Shown piece by piece: positions 10,501-22,500 of a DNA stretch of 64,000 bases. Below the pieces are notes generated by a model that saw only the letters and a list, made by a program, of their open reading frames with translations, was not told where the DNA came from and did not search any database. The position numbers and the translations under genes are program-made. Where the stretch lies: positions 744,001 through 808,000 of the forward strand of contig NZ_JAPEPI010000002.1 of NCBI RefSeq assembly GCF_026340305.1, written 5' to 3'. How positions within the stretch are numbered: position 1 is the first letter of the stretch; the number at the start of each line of letters is the position of its first letter. The stretch is from Streptomyces sp. NBC_01381. GTDB taxonomy: Bacteria > Actinomycetota > Actinomycetes > Streptomycetales > Streptomycetaceae.

Positions 10501-13500
10501 TGTCCAGGGCGCCGACGAGGACGCGGGGGCCGAGTGGGTCCGGCATGCCGTGGGTGTGCTGGTGGCCGAGCCCGTGGTGACGGAGGAGGAGCGGCTGGAG
10601 GGTGCTTGGCCGCCCGCCGGTGCTCAGCGGGTCGACGTCGACGACGCGTACGAGCTGCTTGCCGGGGTGGGATACGGATACGGGCCGGTGTTCCAGGGCC
10701 TGCACGCCGTGTGGAGCGCGGGCGAAGAGCTGTTCGCCGAGGTGCGGCTGCCGGCCGAGGCCGATGAGTTCGGTGTCCACCCGGCGCTGCTCGACGCCGC
10801 GCTGCATCCGCTCCTCGACGGCGAGCTGTGGGTGCCGTTCTCCTGGAGCGGGGTGCGGCTGCACTCGGTGGGCGCTGCGGCGCTGCGGGTGCGGTTGTCG
10901 CGGCGGGCCGACGGTTCCGTGCGGCTCGCGGTGTTCGACGGTGCCGGGCTGCCGGTGGTGACCGTGGACGAGCTGCGGTTGCAGCGGATGTCGCGGGAGC
11001 AGTTGGGCTCGGCGGTGGCCGGAGATCCGTTGTACGAGGTGCGGTGGACCGATGTGCCGGTGCCGGACGTCTCGGGGGGTGTGCCGTCGGAGGTCGTGGT
11101 CGAGTACGTCGAGCCCGGTGGGGACGTCCGTGCGAGCGTGGCCGAGGTCCTTGGGGCGGTCCAGCGGTTCCTGGCCGATGCGGCCGACGGTGACGCGCGG
11201 CTGGCTGTCGTCACCCGGGGTTCGGTCATGGCGGAGCCGGATCCGGCCACCGCGGCGGTGTGGGGTCTGCTGCGTTCGGCGCAGGCCGAGCACCCCGGGC
11301 GCATGGTGGTCGTGGATGTGCCCGCCGGTGGGGATGCTGAAGCCGCCGTGGCGCTGGCTCTCGCTTCCGGGGAGCCTCAAGTCGCCCTGGTTGATGGGCG
11401 GTTGTGCGTACCGAGGCTGGCCACCGTTGCCCCGGAAGCGGCGACCGCGCCGGACTTCAAGCCGGACGGCACCGTACTGATCACCGGCGCGAGTGGGGCG
11501 CTGGGTCAGTTGGTGGCTCGGCACCTGGTCTCCGGGTACGGGGTGCGGCATCTGTTGCTGGTCAGTCGTCGGGGTGCCGAGGGCTCGGAGGGGTTGGCCG
11601 CCGAGCTGACCGATGCGGGCGCGACGGTGGGCTTCGCCGCCTGCGATGTGGCCGACCGCGAGGGCCTTACGGCGGCGCTCACCGGCATTCCCGCCGAGCA
11701 TCCGCTGACCGCCGTCATCCACGCGGCGGGCGTACTCGACGACGGCATCGTCACCGCCCTGACGCCCGAGCAGATCGACAGGGTGATGCGGCCGAAGGTC
11801 GACGGTGCGCGGCTGCTCGACGAGCTGACGCGAGACGCCGATCTCGCCGCCTTCGTGCTGTTCTCGTCGGCGGCCGGTGTGATGGGAACGGCCGGGCAGG
11901 GCAACTACGCGGCTGCCAATGCCTTCCTGGACGCACTCGCCCACCAGCGCCGGGCCGAAGGGCTCGCGGCCACGTCGATGGCCTGGGGCCTGTGGACCAG
12001 TGACAGCGCGATGACCGCGCACCTGGACGAGGCAGACCTGGCCCGGCTGTCGCGCAGCGGCCTGGGTTCGATGTCGACCTCCCAGGGCCTGGCGCTCTTC
12101 GACGCGGCCCTTGCGGCCGACCGGGCGACCGTTGTCCCGGCCCGCCTCGACCTGCCCGCCCTGCGCAACCGGGCGGCGCGGGACAACCTGCCCGCGGTCT
12201 TCAAGTCCCTGGTCCGGGCTCCCGTACGCCGTGCGGTGGCGCCCAGCGCGGAAAAGGCCTCGTCCTGGGCCGGCCGGATGGCGGCTCTGGACGACGCGGA
12301 CCGTGCGGCGGCGCTGCTCGAACTCGTGGGCGCGCAGGTGTCGTTGGTCCTCGGCCATGGCTCGGCGTCCTCGGTGGAGGCCGACCGTGCCTTCCGCGAC
12401 CTGGGCTTCGATTCGCTGACCGGGCTTGAGCTGCGGCAGCGGCTGCAGAGCGCGACGGGGCTGCGGCTGCCGTCCACGCTGGTCTTCGACTACCCGACGC
12501 TGACCGCGCTGGTCGGCTTCCTGGAGGAGCAGATCCAGGGCACCGCCACCGGCTCCGCCCTTCCTGTGGCGGTGGTGGCCGCCACGGACGACGACCCGGT
12601 CGTCATCGTCGGCATGGCCTGCCGGCTGCCCGACGGGATCGACTCGCCGCAGGAGTTGTGGCAGGCGACGCTCGACGGCGTCGACGCGATCACCGAGTTC
12701 CCCGCCGACCGCGGCTGGGACCTGGCGGGCCTCTACGACCCCGACCCGGGCCACCTCGGCACGAGCTACTCCCGCCGGGGCGGATTCCTGACCGGTGCCG
12801 GTGACTTCGACGCGGAGTTCTTCGGCATCAGCCCGCGCGAGGCCGCCGCGATGGACCCGCAGCAGCGGCTCCTCCTGGAGACCGCGTGGGAGGCCCTGGA
12901 ACGGACCGGCATCGACCCGACCTCGCTGCGGGGCAGCAGGACCGGCGTCTTCGCCGGCCTGATGTACCACGACTACGGCTCCTGGCTCGCGGAGGCGACC
13001 GAGGACGTCGAGGGCCTGCTGATCACCGGCAACAGCGGTGGTGTCGCCTCGGGGCGCATCTCGTACCAACTGGGCCTGGAAGGGCCCGCGTTGACGGTGG
13101 ACACGGCATGCTCGTCGTCCCTTGTCGCACTGCACCTGGCGGCGCAGGCGCTGCGCAATGGCGAGTGCTCGCTTGCGTTGGCCGGTGGCGTGACGGTGAT
13201 GTCGACCCCGACGACGTTCGTCGAGTTCTCCCGCCAGCGGGCGATGTCGGTGGACGGCCGCTGCAAGGCGTTCTCCGACGACGCCGACGGTGCGGGCTGG
13301 TCGGAGGGGGTCGGCCTGCTGGTGGTCGAGCGGCTCTCGGACGCGCGACGCAACGGACACCCCGTCCTGGCAGTCGTGCGTGGCTCGGCGGTCAACCAGG
13401 ACGGCGGCAGCAACGGCCTGACCGCGCCGAACGGTCCGTCCCAGCAGCGGGTCATCCGGGATGCGCTGGCCAGCGCGCGCCTGACGTCGACCGATGTGGA

Positions 13501-16500
13501 TGTGGTCGAGGCGCACGGCACGGGTACGTCGCTGGGCGACCCGATCGAGGCGCAGGCGCTGTTGGCAACGTACGGCCAAGGGCGTGACGAGGACCGGCCG
13601 TTGTGGCTCGGCTCGGTGAAGTCCAACATCGGTCACACCCAGGCGGCTGCCGGTGTCGCGGGCATCATCAAGATGGTCCAGGCGATGCGGTACGGCACCA
13701 TGCCGCGCACCCTGCACGCGGCCACCCCCTCCCACCACGTCGACTGGACCGAGGGCCAGGTCAAGCTCCTCACGGAGAACCAGCCGTGGCCGGAGAGCGA
13801 CCGCCCGCGCCGGTCCGGTGTGTCCTCCTTCGGTATCGGCGGGACGAACGCGCACGTAATCCTGGAGGCCGCCCCGGTCGAGGATGCCGAGCTGGCGTCG
13901 GCCGACGAGGCCGTTCCCGCTCTGCCGGAGGCCCCCGCCGTCGTGGACGCACCGGCGGTCCCGTGGGTCCTTTCGGGCCGGAGCGAGGCGGCGCTCGCGG
14001 AGCAGGCGGCGCGGCTCCTTGCCCGGGTCGGTGAGGGTGCCGAACTCGATCCGCGGGATGTCGGGTTCACGCTGACGGCGGGGCGTGCGGTGCTTGAGCA
14101 CCGGGCCGTGGTCCTCGGCAGCGACGAGACCGAACTGACAGAAGAGCTCGCGGAGTTGGCGGCTGGTCGTGCGGCGACGGGAGTCGTCGCGGGGCGCGCA
14201 ACGTCCTCCGGTGGTGCCGTGTTTGTGTTCCCGGGTCAGGGTTCGCAGTGGGTTGGTATGGCGCGTGAACTCCTGGAGTTTTCGCCGGTGTTCGCGGGGC
14301 GGATGGCCGAGTGTGCTGCCGCCTTGGATCCGTACGTCGATGGCTGGTCGCTTCTCGATGTCGTGCGGGAGGGGGATGAGGAGGCCTTCCGGCGGGTTGA
14401 TGTGGTGCAGCCGGTGCTCTTCGCGGTGATGGTGTCGCTGGCTGAGCTGTGGCGGTCGCTGGGTGTGCGGCCTGCTGCCGTGGTCGGGCACTCCCAGGGG
14501 GAGATCGCGGCCGCGTGTGTCGCGGGCGGACTGTCCCTCGACGATGCGGCGCGTGTCGTGGCGTTGCGCAGTCGCGCGATCCTGAAGTTGTCGGGTCGTG
14601 GCGGCATGGTGTCCGTACTGGCCCCCGAGGCGCAGGTGGTCGGCCGTCTGTCGGACGGTCTGCAGATCGCGGTCGTCAACGGCCCCGAGCAGGTCGTGGT
14701 GTCCGGTGCTCCGGACGAGCTGGACGCGCTGATGGCGGGCTGTGAGGCCGACGGCATCCAGGCGCGTCGTATCGCCGTGGACTACGCCTCGCACTCCCCG
14801 CAGGTCGAGGACTTGAAGGCCGAGCTGCTGGACGTACTCGATGGGATCGAGCCGCGCACGGGTCAAGTCCCGCTGTTCTCAACGGTGTCGGGTGAGCTGA
14901 TCGACACGGCGTCGATGGATGCGGAGTACTGGTTCACCAATCTCCGTCAGACCGTCCGGTTCGACGCGGCGCTGGATTCGCTGCTTGAGGCCGGACACCG
15001 CGTCTTCGTCGAGTCCAGCCCCCACCCCGTCCTGTCAGGCGCCGTCACCCAGGCCGCCGAGGGCGCGGGCACGGCCGGTGTGACCGCGGTGGGCACCCTC
15101 CGCCGTGGTGAGGACGAGCGGGCGCGTCTGCTGCGCAGTCTGGCCGAGGTGTTCGTCGCCGGTGTGGACGTGGACTGGTCGGCGTGGCTCCAGGGCGGGC
15201 GGCTCGTGGAGTTGCCGACGTACGCCTTCCAGCGGCGACGTCACTGGCTGCCCGCCGGGCGGTCCGTGGTGGACGCGGCCGGGCTCGGGCTGCACCCGGC
15301 CGGGCATCCGCTGCTCGGCGCGGCCGTGCGCCTCGCGGGCGGCGACGACAGCATCGTGCTCACCGGGCGGATATCCCGGGCCACGCACCCCTGGCTGGAG
15401 GATCACGCCGTCTTCGGCACGGTGCTGCTTCCCGGAACCGCCTTTGTGGAGATGGCACTTCGCGCGGGCGACGAGGCCGGCTGTCAGATGCTTGAGGAGC
15501 TGACGCTTGAGCGGCCGCTGGTGCTTGCGCCAGACGCGCTGGTCGCGGTGCAGGTGTCGGTGGGGGCCCCGGACGATGCGGGGCGCCGGCCCGTCGCCGT
15601 GCACTCCCGCGTCCAGGACGCGGACACGGGCACGGACACGGGCATGGGTACGGGCCTGGAGTGGGTCCGGCACGCCGTGGGTGTGCTGGCCGCGGGTCCC
15701 GTGGCGGCGGAGGAGCGTCTTGACGGTGCGTGGCCGCCCGCCGGTGGTCAGCGCGTGGACGCGTCCGATGCGTACGAGCTTCTGGCCGGCCTGGGGTATG
15801 GGTACGGTCCTGCCTTCCGTGGCCTGCGTGCGCTGTGGCGGGACGGCGACGAGATGTACGCCGAGGTCCAACTGCCCGTGGAACCCGACGCGTTCGGAGT
15901 TCACCCGGCACTCCTCGATGCCGCGCTGCATCCGCTGCCGTCGGGTGACATGAAGGTGCCGTTCTCCTGGAGCGGGGTGCGGCTGCACTCGGTGGGTGCG
16001 TCCGCCGTGCGGGTCCGTCTGTCGCCGTGTGGTGACGGGGCCGTACGCGTGGCGGTGTTCGACGGTGCCGGGCTGCCGGTGGTGACCGTGGACGAGCTGC
16101 GGTTGCAGCCGATGTCGCAGGAGCAGTTGGGCTCGGCGGTGGCCGCCGACCCGCTGTTCGAGGTGCGGTGGACCGATGTGCCGGTGCCGGACGCCTCCGG
16201 AGGCGTGCCGTCGGAGGTTGTCATCGAGCACGTCGAGCCCGGCGGTGACGTCCGTACGAGCGTGGCGGCAGTCCTTGACTCGGTCCAGCGGTTCCTGGCC
16301 GAAGCGGCCGACAGTGACGCGCGGCTGGCCTTTGTCACCCGGGGCTCGGTCATGGCGGAGCCCGACCCAGCCACCGCGGCCGTATGGGGTCTGCTGCGTT
16401 CGGCGCAGGCCGAGCACCCCGGACGCATGGTGGTCGTCGACACGGTCGAAGACGGGGACCCCGAGGACGCCGTGGCACTGGCCCTTGCCTCCGGGGAGCC

Positions 16501-19500
16501 TCAAGTGGCCCTCCGTGACGGGCGGTTGTGCGTGCCGAGGCTCGTCACCGTCGCCCCGGAAGCGGCGACAGCCCCGGACTTCAAGCCGGACGGCACCGTA
16601 CTGATCACCGGCGCGGGCGGCGCGCTCGGCAAGCTGGTGGCCCGGCATCTGGTCGCCGAGTACGGCGTACGGCATCTGCTGCTGGTCAGCCGTCGCGGCG
16701 CCGAGGGCTCGGAGGAGCTGGCCGCCGAGCTGACCGATGCGGGCGCGTCGGTGGCCTTCGCCGCCTGCGATGTGGCCGACCGCGAGGGCCTCACGGCGGC
16801 GCTCACCGGCATTCCCGCCGAGCACCCGCTGACCGCCGTCATCCACGCGGCGGGCGTACTCGACGACGGCATCGTCACCGCCCTGACCCCGGAACGCCTC
16901 GACACGGTGATGCGGCCCAAGGTCGACGGCGCCCTGCTCCTGGACGAGTTGACCCGGGAGCTGGATCTGGATCTGGCCGCCTTCGTCCTGTTCTCGTCCG
17001 CGGCCGGGGTGATGGGCACGGCCGGACAGGGCAACTACGCGGCGGCCAACGCCTTCCTGGACGCGCTCGCCCACCAGCGCCGGGCCGCCGGACTGCAGGC
17101 CACCTCCATGGCGTGGGGTCTGTGGACCAGCGACAGCGCGATGACCGCGCACCTGGACGACGCCGACCTGGCCCGGCTCACCCGTGGCGGTCTCGCGCCG
17201 ATGTCGCCGGTCCAGGGCCTCGCGCTCTTCGACGCGGCTCTGGCCGCCGACCGGGCGACGCTGTTCCCGGCGCGCCTCGACCTGCCCGCCCTGCGCAACC
17301 AGGCGGCGCAGGACAGCCTGCCCGCCGTCTTCAAGTCCCTGGTCCGAGGGCCGGCCCGCCGTGCGGCCGCCGTCGGTGACGGGCAGGCGTCGTCGTGGGC
17401 CGCGGACATGGCCGCCCTGGACGACGCCGACCGCACCGCGGCACTGCTCGAACTCGTGGGCGCGCAGGTGTCGTTGGTCCTCGGCCATGGCTCGGCGTCC
17501 TCCGTCGACGCCGACCGTGCCTTCCGTGACCTGGGCTTCGACTCGCTGACCGGGCTTGAGCTGAGGCAGCGGCTGCAGAGCGCGACAGGTCTGCGGCTGC
17601 CGTCCACGCTGGTCTTCGACTATCCGACGCTGAGCACCCTGGTGGGCTTCCTCGGCGAGCAGGTGCAGGGCACCGCGACGGGGCCGACGAGCCCCGTGAC
17701 GGTCGGCGCGGCCACGGACACGGACGACGACCCGATCGTCATCGTCGGCATGGCCTGCCGGCTGCCCGACGGGATCGACTCGCCTCAGGAGTTGTGGCAG
17801 GCGGCCCTCGATGGTGTCGACGCGACCGGCGAGTTCCCTGCCGACCGCGGCTGGGATCTGGCGGGCCTCTACGACCCGGACCCGGATCACCCCGGTACGA
17901 CGTACTCCCGTCGCGGCGGCTTCCTCACCGGAGCGGGCGACTTCGACGCCGAGTTCTTCGGGATCAGCCCGCGCGAGGCGACGGCGATGGACCCGCAGCA
18001 GCGACTGCTCGTGGAGACCGCGTGGGAGGCCCTGGAGCGGACGGGCATCGACCCGACCTCGCTGCGGGGCAGCAGGACCGGAGTCTTCGCCGGCCTGATG
18101 CCGATGGAGTACGGGCCGCCGCTGTACGAGCCGATCGAGGGCATGGACGGCTTCCGCATGCTCGGCAACTCGTCGAGCGTGGCGTCGGGCCGCATCTCCT
18201 ACCTCCTCGGCCTCGAGGGCCCGGCGATGACGGTGGACACCGCCTGCTCGTCGTCGCTTGTCGCGCTGCATCTGGCGGCGCAGGCCCTGCGCAACGGGGA
18301 GTGCAGCCTCGCCCTTGCCGGTGGTGTGACGGTGATGTCGACGCCGACGACGTTCGTGGAGTTCTCCCGGCAGCGGGCGATGTCTCCCGACGGCCGCTGC
18401 AAGGCGTTCTCGGACGACGCCGACGGTGCGGGCTGGTCGGAGGGGGTCGGCCTGCTCGTGGTCGAGCGGCTCTCCGACGCGCGGCGCAATGGACACCCCG
18501 TCCTGGCCGTCGTACGCGGTTCGGCGGTGAACCAGGACGGCGGCAGCAATGGCCTGACCGCCCCCAACGGCCCCTCGCAGCAGCGCGTCATCCGGGATGC
18601 GCTGAGCAGTGCGCGGCTGACATCTGCCGACGTGGACGTCGTAGAAGGACACGGCACCGGCACGTCCCTCGGCGACCCCATCGAGGCGCAGGCGCTGCTC
18701 GCCACGTACGGTCAAGGGCGGGACGAGGAGCGGCCGTTGTGGCTCGGCTCGGTCAAGTCCAACATCGGTCACACGCAGGCCGCGGCGGGCGTCGCGGGCA
18801 TCATCAAGATGGTGTACGCGATGCGGTACGGCGTCATGCCGCGCACCCTGCACGCGTCCACGCCCTCGCGCCACGTCGACTGGGAGGCCGGCGCCGTCAG
18901 CGTACTGACGGACCATCAGGAGTGGCCCGAGGTCGACCGGCCGCGCCGCTCGGCGGTCTCGTCCTTCGGCATCAGCGGGACCAACGCACACGTCATCCTC
19001 GAAGCCGCGCCCGAGGACACCGAGACGCAGGAACAGGAGCGGGAGCAGGCGCCGGACGTGCCGGTGATCCCCTGGGCGCTGTCGGCGAAGACCCCCGCCG
19101 GAGTGCGGCGGCAGGCCGCACGGCTGCTCGCGCGGATCACCGATGACCCCGGACTCGACCCCCGGGACGTCGGATACACCCTCGCAGCGGGTCGCGCGCT
19201 GATGGACCACCGGGCCGTGGTCCTCGGCGCCGGGCGCGACGAGCTGACCGGCGGTCTCGCCGCCGTCGCCCGGGGCGACGAGACGCCGGGCGCCGTCGTC
19301 GGACCGGCCCGCGCCGCCGGACCGGGCGGGCTCGCGCTCGTCTTCTCCGGACAGGGCTCGCAGCGGGCCGGAATGGGCCGCGAACTGCACGGGCTCTACC
19401 CGGTGTTCGCCGAGGCCTTCGACGCCGTGTGCGCCGCCGTCGACGAGCACCTCGACGGGCACGCCGAACACCCGCTGCGTGACGTCGTGTTCGCCCCCGC

Positions 19501-22500
19501 CGAATCCCCGCTCGCCTCGCTCCTCCAGCAGAGCATGTACACGCAGACCGGCCTGTTCGCGCTTGAGGTCGCGCTCCTCGCGCTGCTGAAGGAATGGGGG
19601 GTCACACCCGAGTACGTCATGGGCCACTCCCTGGGCGAGATCACCGCGGCGTACGCGGCGGACGTGCTCTCGCTGGCCGACGCGTGCGCCCTCGTCGCGG
19701 CGCGCGGCCGGCTGATGCAGGCCCTGCCGGAAGGCGGGGCGATGGTCGCCATCGCCGTCGACGAGCGGACGGCCCACGCGTACATCGAGCAGGCCGGACT
19801 GGAAGGTCAGGCCGGGATCGCCGCCGTCAACGGCCCCGAGGCCGTGGTGGTTTCGGGCGAAGAGTCCGCGGCGGAGGCCGTCGCCGGGCACTTCCGTGCC
19901 GCCGGGCACCGGGTGCGCCGCCTCTCCGTGTCGCACGCGTTCCACTCGCACCGCATGGACGCGATGCTCGACGATTTCGCCCACGTGCTGGAAGGCCTGT
20001 CCTTCCAGGCGCCGAAGATCCCCGTCGTCTCGAACGTCACCGGCGGCCCGGTCGACCCCGAGCGTCTCTGCACCCCGCAGTACTGGGTGGAGCACGTCCG
20101 CGGGGCCGTACGGTTCGCCGACGGCGTCCGGCACCTCGCCGACCAGGGAGTCACCACCTACCTGGAGGTCGGGCCCGAGGCCGTGGTCACCCCGATGGTG
20201 CACGCCACCCTCGACCCGGCCCTCGGTGACGACGGGTACGTCGCCGTCGCCACCCTCAAGTCCGGTCAGCCGGAGCCCCTCGCGCTCACCCGGGCGCTCG
20301 CCCAGCCGTTCGTGTCCGGGGTGCCGGTGGCGTGGGACCGGCTGCTGCCCGGCGGACGCCGCACCGAACTGCCGGGCTACTCCTTCGCGGGGCAGCGCTA
20401 CTGGCAGGACGCGGCCGAGTCGACGGCCGGGATCCGCGCCGCCGGTCTGAACGCCACCCGGCACCCGCTGCTCGGCGCCGCCGTGTTCCTCGCCGACGGC
20501 CAGGCGGTGCTCACCGGCCGGGTGCTGCCCGGGGCGCACCCCTGGCTCGCCGACCATGCGGTGGCCGGCACGGTCCTGCTGCCCGGCACGGCCTTCCTCG
20601 ACCTGGCGCTGTACGCCGGTGACGAGGTGGGCTGCCCCCTCGTCGAGGAACTGACCCTGGAGACACCCCTGGTGCTGCCGGCCGACGCCGCCGTGTACCT
20701 CCAGGTCGTCGTCGGCGCCCCGGACGACGAGGGCCGCAGGTCCCTCACCGTCCACTCGTCGCCCACCACGCCGACCTCCGGCACCGAGCCGCTGGTCCGG
20801 CACGCGACGGGCACGCTGTCCGCGCGGGCCGCGCACCCGGCCGAGGTGTGGGACTGGCCGCCGGCCGACGCCGAGCCGATCCCGGTCGACGGTCTGTACG
20901 AGGACCTGGCCGAGCGCGGATACGGGTACGGCCCGGTGTTCCAGGGCCTGCGCACGGTCCGTCGTACGGCGGACGCCCTCTACGCGGAGGTCGAACTGCC
21001 CGCACAGCCGGGCGCGTTCGGCATCCACCCGGCGCTGCTCGACGCCGCGCTGCACGCCGTCACGCTCGGAGTGCCGTCGCTGAGCGGCGCCGAGGGCGCG
21101 GCGCCGCTGCTTCCGTTCTCCTGGACGGGCGTGACGATGGAGGCGTCCGGAGCGAGCGCGGTACGGGTCCGGCTCACCGCCGCCGGGGACGGCGCGGTGT
21201 CCCTGGCCGCCGTCGACGCGACGGGGCGCCCCGTCATCACCGTGGACGGGCTGCTGCTGCGGCCCATGTCCTCGGCGTCCGTAGCGGCACCGGACCTGGA
21301 CGGCGGGCTCCAACTGCGGTGGCGCGCCCTGCCGGTGGACACGGACGGGGCCGCCCCGGCGGTCACCGTCGTCGACGTGGAGCCCGGCGACGTACACGCA
21401 AGGACGGCCGAGGTGCTGCAGCGCGTGCAGCGCTTCCTCGCCGAGTCGGCCGACGGGGGCGCGCGGCTCGCCGTGGTCACCCGGGGCGCCGTGATGGAGC
21501 AGCCCGATCCGGCCACCGCGGCCGTGTGGGGCCTGCTGCGCTCGGCCCAGGCCGAGCACCCGGGCCGGCTGCTGATCGTCGACGTGGACACCCGGTCGGA
21601 CGCGGCTGTCGCTGCGGCCGTCGCCGCGGCTGTCGCTTCCGGCGAACCTCAGGTCGCCGTACGCGACGGGCAGGTGTTCGCACCGAGGCTCGTCCGCTCC
21701 ACGGCGCCGACCCTGACACTGCCGGACGCCCCGCAGTGGCGGCTGGCGACGACGGGTGACGGCAGCCTTGCCGTCACCGCTGAACCGGCGCCCGCCGCCC
21801 CGCTTGGCCCGCACGAGATCCGGGTGGCGATGCGGGCCGCCGGGATCGCCCGCGACGACCTGACCGCCGGGACCGGTACGCCGGGCACCGGGGGCGCTGG
21901 TGTCGTGACGGAGGCCGGTGCGGCCGTCACCGGCGTGGCCGTGGGCGACCGCGTGTGGGGCGTGTTCCCGCAGGGCGGCGCCCTGGGCCGGGCGGCGGTC
22001 ACCGACCACCGTTCCGTGGCCCGCGTCCCGCGGGGCGTGAACTTCGCCGAGGCCGCGGCGCTCCCGCGGGCCTTCCTCACCGCCTGGCACGCCTTGGTGG
22101 ACGAGGCGGAACTGCGCTCCGGGCAACGGGTGTTGATCCACTCCGGCGGCGACGCCATCGGCCTCGCCGCGGTCCAGATCGCCCGCCACCTGGGCGCCGA
22201 GGTGTTCGCCACCGCGCCCCGGACGGCGTGGGACACCCTGCGCGACAGCGGCCTCGACGCGGCGCACATCGCCGAACCGGAGGCCGGCGACATCGTGCGG
22301 AAGGTGCCCATGGGCCTGGACGTGATCCTGGCCCAGGAGGGGAGCAGCAGGGACACCGACGCCTCGGCGGCGCTGCTCGCCGAGGGGGGCCGGTTCGTGG
22401 CTGTGGGCACTGGCTCGGTGACCGGCGCAGGCACGGGCTCGGCCGTCGGCGCCGGCACTGGCGCCGTCCCGGCCTCGGCCACCGACGCCGACTCGCCCTC